Below, in pieces: positions 26,873-35,595 of a stretch of 64,000 nt of DNA; the first letter of the stretch is position 1, and each line of letters starts with the position of its first letter. The notes beneath the pieces are model-generated. The model did not search any database and was not told the origin of the DNA. It worked only from the letters and a program-made list of their open reading frames with translations. Source of the DNA: JBNNGK01 sp050268245 (GTDB lineage Bacteria > Pseudomonadota > Gammaproteobacteria > Enterobacterales > Enterobacteriaceae); contig NZ_JBNNGK010000004.1 in assembly GCF_050268245.1 (NCBI RefSeq), positions 248,001 through 312,000 on the forward strand, written 5' to 3'. The position numbers and the translations under genes are program-made.

Positions 26873-27703
26873 ATGCAATTTAAAACCGTAATTGCGGTAT
26901 CGTTACTTTTTATATCCAATCTCTGCTGGGGTGTGCGGTGGCCGGCTCTTTCTGATCTGATGGTTTTGTCTTGTGAAGGTGTCAACTGCACCACAAGAGT
27001 TAAGTATCTTCCTGGACCTGTTGTGTTCACCGAAATTGATGCCCCCATGAGCTCTAATGTTCCAAGTACAAAAATTGTACCGTATGGGATGCATTGTAAT
27101 GAGGGCACGATGGCTACCGGGTTCCGCCGCTGTAATTGGATAGACGATGACGTCCACCGGCCAGTATTGGTAGGGAAATGTGAAGTGACGGACGGTTACG
27201 GTTGGGAGCTTACCCCGGACTCAGGGTGTGAGGTGTCCACTAACTCGTATGGACTCCATAATGGGGCAGGACCCGGAGGCGAGTGTGTCGTATTTGGAAA
27301 AAAAACGATAGTTAATACAACAGGGAGCTATCTTGAAACGCCTTGGGGAGCATTGAATGCTGAGGTTGTCGCAAATAGTGGGCGCACTTACTGTGTTAAA
27401 GCAGATAGCCCTCCTCCTTTAGGTTGTCATATTACTCTCTCCTCACCCACGATTGACCACGGAGCGATAACGAATAACAGTGAAGATATACGTCAAATCA
27501 CGGCCTCTCTGCGCTGCGGGGTGAATCCCAAGGTTAAAGTGTTCGGCCCTTCGCTCATTAAACTGGGTAACGGGGTAACGACAGAAATTACAGTAACTCG
27601 TGTGAGCGATAGCGAAGCTAGCATTGTGTCTACGTTGCGGACGATTAATGCTGACCCCGGGGCCTATCAAAGCTCGTTTGTTGTTGTCGTATCACCCAAT
27701 TGA
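26873..27703 (+). CDS. Putative two-domain fimbrial tip adhesin 2 (paralogue)
   Basis: Protein of 276 residues, aligned with adhesin 1 without gaps up to about residue 150, then one residue shorter. All ten mature cysteines and histidines 74, 95, 129 are kept. The stretches WELTPDSGCEVS, HNGA, PGGECVVFGK and the pilin domain are nearly the same, while residues about 52-110 differ most. That suggests duplication and then divergence of the binding surface. It has its own 249-base upstream gap and no coupling to adhesin 1. Confidence 0.75.
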   Translation: MQFKTVIAVSLLFISNLCWGVRWPALSDLMVLSCEGVNCTTRVKYLPGPVVFTEIDAPMSSNVPSTKIVPYGMHCNEGTMATGFRRCNWIDDDVHRPVLVGKCEVTDGYGWELTPDSGCEVSTNSYGLHNGAGPGGECVVFGKKTIVNTTGSYLETPWGALNAEVVANSGRTYCVKADSPPPLGCHITLSSPTIDHGAITNNSEDIRQITASLRCGVNPKVKVFGPSLIKLGNGVTTEITVTRVSDSEASIVSTLRTINADPGAYQSSFVVVVSPN

Positions 27704-27871
27704 GCAATGCCGATCAAGGCGCGCCTTAGGGATGGGGCGCGGGCACGAGCTATACCGCCTATCCGAGCCACTTTCCTTTTACTTTGACCGACAGTGGTTA
27801 AAGCCAAGCGGTTCGCGAAGTAGTGGCGACATTATTCATTTAGAAACACCACTACTTCCGACTAAGAATCG

Positions 27872-28759
27872 CTAACGGAGTTTACGTTGGGTATATAAGG
27901 CATCAAGGGTAAACAATATTAATGCCGCCCAGATAAAGCCGAAGGTGACCAGCTTGTCCTGACCGATAGTTTCGTCGTAGAACGTCACCGCCAGCAGGAA
28001 CATCAGCGTTGGGCCAAGATACTGGAAGAAGCCTAATGTTGACAGGCGTAGTCGGGTGGCCGCTGCGGTGAAGAACAACAGTGGCACGGTGGTTACGATA
28101 CCCGCCGCGACCAGCAGCAAATTGAGCGACCAAGGGTTGGCGCTAAGATGGCTGGTGGCGCTGTCGGCGATAAAGAACAGATAAATAGCCGCAACCGGTA
28201 ACAGCCACAGCGTCTCGATCAGCATGCCGGTTTGGGCATCGATAGCCATCTTCTTGCGCAATAGACCATAGAACGCGAAGCTGAACGCCAGCCCTAACGC
28301 GATAATCGGCAATGAACCGAACTGCCACAACTGCACTAACACCCCGGTAAATGCCAGTACCACCGCGATCCATTGCATGCGGCGGAAACGTTCACCGAGA
28401 AACAGCATCCCCAACAGCACATTCACTAATGGGTTGATGAAATAGCCCAGGCTGGCTTCCAGCATGTGATGATTGTTCACTGCCCAGATAAATAACAGCC
28501 AATTACCGCCAATCGTCAGTGCCGTCACCGCTAACAGCAGCAGACGTTTGCGATCCTTACAGGCAGCGCGCACCTTGCGCCAGTTATGCCCGAGCGAGAT
28601 GAGCGCCAACATAAAGAAGAACGACCAAATTACCCGATGGGTAAGAATTTCGTCGGCCGGAACTTGCTGAACCAATTTGAAATACGCGGGTGCGATACCC
28701 CAAATGAAATAAGCGGCTAAAGCAAAAAAAATGCCTTGCCGCGTCTGCTGTGCGTCCAT
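27872..28759 (-). CDS. rarD: EamA-family transporter RarD
   Basis: Protein of 295 residues from ATG at 28759 (MDAQQTRQG, as in E. coli RarD). Ten hydrophobic segments in two EamA repeats; typical stretches FIWGIAPAYFKL and HHMLEASLGYFINPL. Labelled chloramphenicol-sensitive protein in databases, but its substrate is unknown. It marks the right border of the fimbrial island; its normal neighbours corA and yigI flank the insertion. Confidence 0.93.
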   Translation of the reverse strand: MDAQQTRQGIFFALAAYFIWGIAPAYFKLVQQVPADEILTHRVIWSFFFMLALISLGHNWRKVRAACKDRKRLLLLAVTALTIGGNWLLFIWAVNNHHMLEASLGYFINPLVNVLLGMLFLGERFRRMQWIAVVLAFTGVLVQLWQFGSLPIIALGLAFSFAFYGLLRKKMAIDAQTGMLIETLWLLPVAAIYLFFIADSATSHLSANPWSLNLLLVAAGIVTTVPLLFFTAAATRLRLSTLGFFQYLGPTLMFLLAVTFYDETIGQDKLVTFGFIWAALILFTLDALYTQRKLR

Positions 28760-28823
28760 GACGATACTCTGATGGAAAAGTGGAAGATGCGATGAGTGTA
28801 CTGAACTCACTCATCGCGCACAA

Positions 28824-29294
28824 TCACCCCACCAGATAGGTTGCGGTGGCGCTGGCGATGTGTAGGCCGTCGTGGTTATGCAGTTCAACACGCGCCACGG
28901 CCACTTTATTACCGCTCCGCAGGACACTGGCCGAAGCAATAAAATGTTCACCCCTGCCAGGGCGTAAATAGTCCACTCGCAGATCGATGGTTCCCATGCG
29001 TGACAGGCGTGTCGTCAGCGCTTCCTCAATCAAGGTTTCTTGGCGCATGAGCACGCTACCGACACAGGCCAAGCCGGCGGCAACGTCCAATACTGAGGCA
29101 ATCACACCACCATGCAGAATTTTCTGAGCGGCATTGCCCACCAACTTGGCTTGATTCGTGAAGGTGAGTTCCACGTAGTCATCTTCAAAACGCCGCAACT
29201 CCAATCCCAGTTCACGATTGAATGGCATATGATAAACAAAAATTTCGCCAATCTTTTGGCGTGCAGCTTCTATTGTGAGAGGTGTAGTCGACAT
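28824..29294 (-). CDS. yigI: Hotdog-fold acyl-CoA thioesterase YigI
   Basis: Protein of 156 residues with the PaaI-type hotdog pattern: HGGVIASVLDVAAGLA (about 60-75) and the sheet GTIDLRVDYLRPG. E. coli YigI is reported as a medium-chain acyl-CoA thioesterase; activity here is by homology. It lies between rarD and divergent pldA, the E. coli order. Confidence 0.9.
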   Translation of the reverse strand: MSTTPLTIEAARQKIGEIFVYHMPFNRELGLELRRFEDDYVELTFTNQAKLVGNAAQKILHGGVIASVLDVAAGLACVGSVLMRQETLIEEALTTRLSRMGTIDLRVDYLRPGRGEHFIASASVLRSGNKVAVARVELHNHDGLHIASATATYLVG

Positions 29295-29488
29295 AGCGTT
29301 GATTCTTCTCGTTGGTTTTATGGCGTAAGGTACTGGTCAGTCCAGGTTAATTATTTGTTGATTTTATGCTTAATTTTTGTTTCTTTCCAGGCTAATCCGA
29401 TAAAAGCATTCTGGGCTGCTGCAAAAGGGGCTTTGTGTGTAAAATGGCCTGTTTTTGATTTAAGGTCTGTTTTTATTTTGTTGGGGTG

Positions 29489-30376
29489 ATGAGAGCTATG
29501 CGCATTCTGTCAGGGGTTATTGGGGCGATGCTGTTGGTGCCGGCGTTGGCACAGGCTGAAGAAGCCAAAGAACAAGAAATACATGATAAACCGGCAGTGC
29601 GCGGCAGCATTATTGCTAACATGCTGCAATCCCACGATAATCCGTTCACGCTGTATCCGTATGATACCAATTATCTGTTGTACACCTACACCAGCGATCT
29701 GAATAAAGAAGCGATCAATAGCTATAACTGGTCGGATAATGCGCGCAAAGACGAAGTAAAGTATCAGCTCAGTCTGGCGTTTCCGCTGTGGCGTGGCATT
29801 GCCGGTGAAAACTCGGTGTTGGGGGCGTCTTATACACAGCGTTCATGGTGGCAATTTTCCAACAGCGGCGAGTCCTCCCCCTTCCGTGAAACCAATTATG
29901 AACCGCAAATCTTTTTGGGGTGGGCTACCGATTATCGCTTCGGCGGTTGGACGCTGCGTGATGTTGAGGTGGGCTTGAATCACCAATCAAACGGCCGGGC
30001 GGAACCGACCTCACGCAGTTGGAACCGTGCGTATGCACGGCTGATGGCGCAAAATGGTAACTGGCAGGTGGATATCAAGCCGTGGCTGCGTTTCTCAGAG
30101 AGTGCCAACAGCGATGATAACCCGGATATCACCAAATACATGGGCTATTACCGCTTGAAGGTGGGCTTCGCTTGGGGCGACAGTATCTTTAGCGTTAATG
30201 GCCACTATAACTGGAACAGTGGTTTCGGCGGTGCCGAACTGGGCTGGAGTTATCCGATCACCAAACACGTCCGCTTCTATACCCAAGTGTTTAGCGGCTA
30301 CGGCGAATCACTGATCGATTACAACTTCCGGCAGACACGGGTTGGCGTTGGTGTCATGCTTAACGATATTATGTAG
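29489..30376 (+). CDS. pldA: Outer-membrane phospholipase A
   Basis: Protein of 295 residues from ATG 29489 (GGGG site upstream); a GTG at 29486 and ATG at 29498 are alternatives. Signal peptide ends LAQA. A 12-stranded barrel dimerised by Ca2+; catalytic His and Ser are in VGLNHQSNGR, with the Asn of the triad in SWNRAY. It removes misplaced phospholipids from the outer leaflet. pldB, acting on its lysophospholipid products, lies two genes on. Confidence 0.95.
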   Translation: MRAMRILSGVIGAMLLVPALAQAEEAKEQEIHDKPAVRGSIIANMLQSHDNPFTLYPYDTNYLLYTYTSDLNKEAINSYNWSDNARKDEVKYQLSLAFPLWRGIAGENSVLGASYTQRSWWQFSNSGESSPFRETNYEPQIFLGWATDYRFGGWTLRDVEVGLNHQSNGRAEPTSRSWNRAYARLMAQNGNWQVDIKPWLRFSESANSDDNPDITKYMGYYRLKVGFAWGDSIFSVNGHYNWNSGFGGAELGWSYPITKHVRFYTQVFSGYGESLIDYNFRQTRVGVGVMLNDIM

Positions 30377-30433
30377 TCAGGCAGTCTTATTCGCGGCGTA
30401 TTGATGCGCCGTTGCATCAAAATGGGGAAGTGT

Positions 30434-32266
30434 GTGTCGACCGCAGCAGTGATAAATAGAGCGTTGCTAGCAGAACAGGTGTTGCGCGACACCTTTGGCT
30501 ATCAGCAATTCCGACCGGGGCAACAAACGATCATCAATGCCGCTATCGGCGGGCAAGATTGCCTGGTGGTGATGCCGACCGGTGGCGGTAAATCGTTGTG
30601 CTACCAAATCCCTGCGCTAGTCATGGATGGCCTGACGCTGGTGGTTTCCCCATTAATCTCACTGATGAAAGATCAGGTCGATCAGTTGCTGGCTTACGGC
30701 GTTTCCGCCGCGTGTTACAACTCCAGCCAAACGCGTGAGCAACAGCTTGAGGTGATGGCTGGTTGTCGCAGCGGTAAGGTAAAGCTGCTGTATATCGCGC
30801 CGGAACGGCTGATGATGGACAGCTTTCTCGATCTACTCGATCACTGCCAGCCTGCGTTGCTGGCGGTTGATGAAGCGCACTGTATTTCACAATGGGGGCA
30901 TGATTTCCGCCCGGAATACCGTGCACTTGGCCAACTGAAGCAACGCTTCCCCGCGATGCCGGTGATAGCGTTAACCGCGACCGCCGATGAAGCCACCCGT
31001 GGCGACATTACTCGTCTGCTGGCGCTGCACGATCCGCTGATTCAGGTCAGCAGTTTTGACCGGCCGAACATTCGCTACACGCTGGTGGAGAAGTTCAAAC
31101 CGCTCGATCAGCTGTGGCGTTTTGTGCAGGATCAGCGCGGTAAGAGCGGCATTATCTACTGCAATAGCCGCGCCAAGGTGGAAGATACCTGTGCGCGTTT
31201 GCAAAGCCGAGGGTTGAGCGTGGCGGCTTATCACGCCGGGCTGGATAACGAGCGGCGTGCGCAGGTGCAGGAAGCCTTTCAACGCGACGACCTGCAAGTG
31301 GTGGTAGCCACGGTGGCGTTCGGGATGGGGATCAACAAGCCTAACGTACGCTTTGTGGTGCATTTTGATATTCCGCGCAACATCGAATCTTATTATCAGG
31401 AAACCGGCCGAGCGGGGCGAGATGGCCTGCCTGCCGAAGCCATCTTGTTATACGACCCCGCAGATATGGCCTGGTTACGTCGTTGCCTGGAAGAAAAACC
31501 GGCCGGCCAACAACTCGACATTGAACGCCATAAGCTGAACGCCATGAGTGCGTTTGCCGAGGCCCAGACCTGCCGCCGTTTAGTCTTACTCAACTATTTT
31601 GGCGAAGGAAAGCAGCAGGCCTGTGGTAACTGTGATATTTGCCTCGACCCACCCAAACGTTACGACGGTCTGGAAGATGCGCGTAAAGCGCTGTCGGCGA
31701 TAGGTCGCGTTGGTCAGCGTTTCGGTATTGGTTACGTGGTTGAAGTGTTGCGCGGTGCGAATAACCAACGTATCCGCGAGTTTGGTCACGATAAGTTGCC
31801 GGTATACGGTATTGGCCGCGATCACACCACGGAACATTGGACCAGCGTGCTGCGGCAGCTGATTCATTTGGGTTTTATCACCCAGAACATTGCTATGCAT
31901 TCCGCGTTGCAATTGACCGAAGCGGCGCGGCCGGTGTTACGCGGTGAGGTGCCTCTGCAGTTGGCGGTGCCGCGTATTCAGAGCCTGAAAGCGCGTGGCG
32001 GCAGTAACCAGAAAACCTACGGCGGTAATTACGACCGCAAACTGTTCGCCAAATTGCGCAAGTTACGTAAGTCTATCGCGGATGAAGAAAATATCCCGCC
32101 CTATGTGGTATTTAACGACACAACACTGTTGGAAATGGCTGAGCAGATGCCGATCAAGGCCAGTGAACTACTCAGTGTCAACGGCGTCGGGCAGCGTAAA
32201 TTGGAGCGTTTTGGCGCGCCGTTTATGGCGATGATCCGCGACCATATTGATAATGATGACGAATAG
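30434..32266 (+). CDS. recQ: ATP-dependent DNA helicase RecQ
   Basis: Protein of 610 residues from GTG at 30434, preceded by GGGGAAG; starts up to 30401 are in frame but would add a tail not seen in E. coli RecQ (609 residues). Motifs: 0 FGYQQFRPGQ, I MPTGGGKSLCYQIP, II DEAHCISQWGHDFR, VI QETGRAGRDG; zinc-binding Cys set CRRLVLLNYFGE...CGNCDIC; winged helix and the C-terminal HRDC domain (YDRKLFAKLRKLRKS). RecF-pathway repair helicase. Confidence 0.96.
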   Translation: MSTAAVINRALLAEQVLRDTFGYQQFRPGQQTIINAAIGGQDCLVVMPTGGGKSLCYQIPALVMDGLTLVVSPLISLMKDQVDQLLAYGVSAACYNSSQTREQQLEVMAGCRSGKVKLLYIAPERLMMDSFLDLLDHCQPALLAVDEAHCISQWGHDFRPEYRALGQLKQRFPAMPVIALTATADEATRGDITRLLALHDPLIQVSSFDRPNIRYTLVEKFKPLDQLWRFVQDQRGKSGIIYCNSRAKVEDTCARLQSRGLSVAAYHAGLDNERRAQVQEAFQRDDLQVVVATVAFGMGINKPNVRFVVHFDIPRNIESYYQETGRAGRDGLPAEAILLYDPADMAWLRRCLEEKPAGQQLDIERHKLNAMSAFAEAQTCRRLVLLNYFGEGKQQACGNCDICLDPPKRYDGLEDARKALSAIGRVGQRFGIGYVVEVLRGANNQRIREFGHDKLPVYGIGRDHTTEHWTSVLRQLIHLGFITQNIAMHSALQLTEAARPVLRGEVPLQLAVPRIQSLKARGGSNQKTYGGNYDRKLFAKLRKLRKSIADEENIPPYVVFNDTTLLEMAEQMPIKASELLSVNGVGQRKLERFGAPFMAMIRDHIDNDDE

Positions 32267-32401
32267 ACATCGCAAATGATGTGGTGACAGCGGAAGTACA
32301 CGGCGATTGCGCCACTTTTGTAAGAAATTTATCGCAATACGCGCGTATGATTTTGGTGATAAAGGGCACTTTTTTCCGTGATGGACTAAGGAAAACAATC
32401 A

Positions 32402-33439
32402 ATGACGTCGTTTACACTCAACCTTAATGAATGGTTAACGCGCGAAACGCGGTTTGCGGCATTTGCGACCGGACCATTGTTGGATTTTTGGCGACAACGT
32501 CAGGAAGGTGAGTTCAGCGGCGTTGATGGTGTGCCGATTCGTTTTGTATGCTTTCGTTCCCCACAGCATCAGCGGGTGGTGGTGATAAGCCCGGGCCGCA
32601 TAGAAAGTTACGTGAAATATCCAGAAGTTGCCTACGATCTGTTTCGTTGTGGCTACGATGTGCTGATCCTAGATCATCGTGGACAAGGGCGTTCTGGGCG
32701 TCTGCTCGCCGATACGCACCGTGGTCATGTGATAAACTTTGCAGATTACGTCGACGATTTTAGCCAGTTTTACCAGCAGGAAGTCGAGCCGCGGGGTTAT
32801 CGACAGCGTTTTGCTTTGGCACATTCGATGGGCGGCGCCATTCTGGCGCATTTTTTGGCGCGTCAGCCGCAGGCGTTTGATGCGGTTGCGCTGTGTGCGC
32901 CGATGTTCGGGATATTTCTACCGATGCCAGGTTGGTTGGCGAACGCCATCCTGAATTGGGCGGAGAAACGACCGAAGGTGCGTGATTACTATGCAGTGGG
33001 AACCGGCCAGTGGCGGCCGTTGCCGTTCATGGTCAACCGGTTAACCCACAGCCGCGAGCGTTATCGTCGCACGATACGCAGTTACGCCGACTACCCTGAG
33101 CTGAGGGTTGGTGGGCCAACTTATCACTGGGTGCGGGAAAGTCTTCACGCGGGGCAACAAGTCATTGCCGACGCGGCGACGATCGCCACGCCTATTTTAT
33201 TATTGCAGGCCAGTGAGGATCGGGTTATCGACAACCGGGCTCATCAGGCTTTTTGTCAGGCACTGTCCGCTGCGGGGAACCCGTGTGAAGGGGGAGAACC
33301 GCAGATAATCAAAGGCGCCCGCCATGAGATCCTGTTTGAGCGGGACGCGATGCGCGCCGAAGCATTGAACGCAATCCTGCGCTTCTTTGCTCAACATTTA
33401 GGTGGTGACGCTACCGCCGACCACACCATTAGAGGTTAG
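32402..33439 (+). CDS. pldB: Lysophospholipase L2
   Basis: Protein of 345 residues (E. coli 340). An alpha/beta hydrolase with nucleophile elbow AHSMGGAIL (Ser about 143), LDHRGQGRSGR, acid residue in LLQASEDRVIDN and His in GARHEILFE. It deacylates lysophospholipids at the inner membrane. In E. coli rhtC and rhtB lie between recQ and pldB; here only 135 bases separate them. Eleven bases before yigL, so probably co-transcribed. Confidence 0.94.
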   Translation: MTSFTLNLNEWLTRETRFAAFATGPLLDFWRQRQEGEFSGVDGVPIRFVCFRSPQHQRVVVISPGRIESYVKYPEVAYDLFRCGYDVLILDHRGQGRSGRLLADTHRGHVINFADYVDDFSQFYQQEVEPRGYRQRFALAHSMGGAILAHFLARQPQAFDAVALCAPMFGIFLPMPGWLANAILNWAEKRPKVRDYYAVGTGQWRPLPFMVNRLTHSRERYRRTIRSYADYPELRVGGPTYHWVRESLHAGQQVIADAATIATPILLLQASEDRVIDNRAHQAFCQALSAAGNPCEGGEPQIIKGARHEILFERDAMRAEALNAILRFFAQHLGGDATADHTIRG

Positions 33440-33450
33440 AACATATCGCT

Positions 33451-34251
33451 ATGTATCACGTCGTTGCTTCCGATTTAGATGGCACGCTGCTATCTCCCGA
33501 CCATACGCTGTCGCCTTACGCGAAAGAAACACTCCAATTGTTGACTCAGCGTGGTATTCACTTTGTTTTTGCCACCGGCCGCCACCATATTGATGTTTCG
33601 CAGATCCGCGACAACCTCGACATCAGCGCGTTTATGATCACCTCCAACGGTGCGCGGGTGCATAACACCGATGGCGAATTAATTTTTAGTCATAATCTGG
33701 ACAGCGATATCGCGCGTGATTTATACGGCATAAAATTTAACGATCCGCACATCACCACCAACGTTTATCGTAACGACGACTGGTTTATCGATCGTGAAAG
33801 CCCGGAGCAGAAAGAATTTTTCCGCGAGTCCGTATTTAAATATCAGCTGTTTGAGCCGGGTATGTTGGACACCGATGGCGTGTGTAAGGTGTACTTTACC
33901 TGCGACGACCATGAAAAACTGTTGTCGCTGGAAGAGGCTATCAACGCGCATTGGGGTGACCGCGTCAACGTCAGCTTCTCATTCCCAACCTGCCTGGAAG
34001 TCATGGCGGGTGGCGTGTCCAAGGGCCATGCGTTGGAAGAGGTGGCGAAAATAATGGGCTATTCGCTGAAAGAATGCATCGCATTCGGCGACGGGATGAA
34101 CGATCTGGAAATGCTGTCGATGGCCGGTAAGGGCTGCATCATGCGTGATGCGCACCAACGCCTGAAAGATAAACTTCCACAACGTGAAGTGATTGGTTCC
34201 AATATCGACGACGCTGTGCCGCACTATTTGCGCCAGATGTTTTTATCCTGA
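33451..34251 (+). CDS. yigL: Cof-type HAD phosphatase YigL
   Basis: Protein of 266 residues. Catalytic SDLDGTLLS (Asp 8 and 10), motif II ITSNGA, and motif IV FGDGMNDLEMLSMAG; type IIB cap between. In E. coli YigL dephosphorylates pyridoxal phosphate and sugar phosphates, and matters in SgrS-mediated glucose-phosphate stress relief. Follows pldB closely. Confidence 0.94.
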   Translation: MYHVVASDLDGTLLSPDHTLSPYAKETLQLLTQRGIHFVFATGRHHIDVSQIRDNLDISAFMITSNGARVHNTDGELIFSHNLDSDIARDLYGIKFNDPHITTNVYRNDDWFIDRESPEQKEFFRESVFKYQLFEPGMLDTDGVCKVYFTCDDHEKLLSLEEAINAHWGDRVNVSFSFPTCLEVMAGGVSKGHALEEVAKIMGYSLKECIAFGDGMNDLEMLSMAGKGCIMRDAHQRLKDKLPQREVIGSNIDDAVPHYLRQMFLS

Positions 34252-34270
34252 AATCGATGACAAAGTAATA

Positions 34271-34301
34271 GGGGCGAACGGGTTCGCCCCTGACGTTTTT
34301 T
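34271..34301 (+). terminator. Intrinsic terminator after yigL
   Basis: GGGGCGAA (34271-34278) pairs with TTCGCCCC (34283-34290), with a four-base loop; TGACG and a run of six T follow (34296-34301). It ends at the stop codon of convergent glpQ. The stem closely resembles hairpins at 41438 and 52197. Confidence 0.75.
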
Positions 34302-35379
34302 ATTGATGCTGCCCCTGTTTTTGCAGGAATTGCACGCCCTTATCCGGGAAGTCGGTGAACACGCCGTCTACGCCAGCCTGGTTGTAAATCACGTCATAGA
34401 GTTGATTGACATCGGTCACGTAGGTTGGCAATGCATCTGCGCGGATGGTATAGGGATGTACCGCCATTTTATTGGCATGCGCGTCTTTTACCATCTCGGT
34501 CAATACAATGTGGTTTGGCTTAGATTTATCGGCATCGACCAGCATGTGATAGTCAGGGCCGATACCGTCAGCATATTGGGCGATTTGCTTCATGGCGCCC
34601 GGTTTGAACATCCAATCATAGTCATAGTTCACCCACTTGCCGTCGGCTTTTTGCTCGTAGGTTTCGTTCCAGTCGGTGTAGGCAATCAACTGAACCAATT
34701 TCAGGTTCATACCCAGCTTAGGTTGTAACTCGTTTTTGATGCGCTTGAGTTCATTGGCATCAAAGCACTGCAAATAAACGTTGTCGTTCTTGCCGGTGTA
34801 ACCGTATTGCTTCAGCACCGCCAGCACTTTGCTGGAGATGTCTTTGCCTTCCTGCTGATGGAACCACGGTGCTTTAATTTCTGGATAAATGCCGATGTTC
34901 TTGCCTGTGGAGTGATTCAGGCCTTGCACAAACTCAATTTCTTCCTGAAAGGTGTGTACGCGGAAGTCAGATTTCCCCATTGGGAAACGCCCCGGATAGC
35001 TCTGTACTTGCTTGCCGTCTTTAATATCAAACCCTTCGCTGAACTTTAACGATTTGATTTCCGCCAAGGTAAAGTCGATCGCGTAGTAACGGCCATCTTT
35101 ACGCGCCCGGTTAGGGAAACGTTCGGCAACGTCGGTCACGCGATCGAGATAGTGATCGTGCAATACCACTAACTCGTCATCTTTGGTCATCACCAGATCT
35201 TGCTCTAGAAAATCAGCACCCTGAGCATAAGCCATGGCCTTGGTGGGCAATGAGTGTTCCGGCAGATAGCCGCTGGCACCACGGTGAGCAATGACCACTT
35301 TATTGGCGGCCTGCGCGATGCTGGTGAGTGAGGAGGCTAAAATAATGCCGGCCAGCAGGGCTTTGACATGAGTTCGCAT
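34300..35379 (-). CDS. glpQ: Periplasmic glycerophosphodiester phosphodiesterase
   Basis: Protein of 359 residues from ATG at 35379 (MRTHVKALLAG); signal peptide ends AQAANK. Catalytic motifs of the GDPD TIM barrel: IAHRGASGYLPEHS (residues about 30-43), EQDLVMTKDDELVVLHDHYLDR and EIKAPW. It cleaves glycerophosphodiesters to glycerol-3-phosphate and alcohol in the periplasm, feeding GlpT encoded just upstream. Confidence 0.95.
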   Translation of the reverse strand: MRTHVKALLAGIILASSLTSIAQAANKVVIAHRGASGYLPEHSLPTKAMAYAQGADFLEQDLVMTKDDELVVLHDHYLDRVTDVAERFPNRARKDGRYYAIDFTLAEIKSLKFSEGFDIKDGKQVQSYPGRFPMGKSDFRVHTFQEEIEFVQGLNHSTGKNIGIYPEIKAPWFHQQEGKDISSKVLAVLKQYGYTGKNDNVYLQCFDANELKRIKNELQPKLGMNLKLVQLIAYTDWNETYEQKADGKWVNYDYDWMFKPGAMKQIAQYADGIGPDYHMLVDADKSKPNHIVLTEMVKDAHANKMAVHPYTIRADALPTYVTDVNQLYDVIYNQAGVDGVFTDFPDKGVQFLQKQGQHQ

Positions 35380-35408
35380 AGTTTTCTCCATGAGGGAGCG
35401 GGGAATAA

Positions 35409-35577
35409 AAAGGCCGCAAAGCGGCCTTTCAGACCGCTGACAAAGTCTGTTATTAGGGAAAGCGTACCGAAGGGGTCGTAGCGGCTTGCCGCCGGAGCAC
35501 CCCTTGGTGCGCTAAGCCCGGGTATCTCGGGTTCAAAGGCAACGTTGTCATCAACTTCAAAGGCCGCATAGCGGCCT
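35409..35577 (-). repeat. Three stable hairpins between glpT and glpQ
   Basis: Three inverted repeats fill the gap between the two co-oriented genes: aaaggccgc/gcggccttt (35409-35429); a branched element aaggggt/acccctt (35470-35505) with an inner gcggc/gccgc; and aggccgc/gcggcct (35561-35577). Read on the minus strand, the first is followed by TTTTTATT and could act as an attenuating terminator or as a 3' stabiliser of glpT mRNA. Confidence 0.65.
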
Positions 35578-35595
35578 GCGTCAGTTTTGCGCGGA

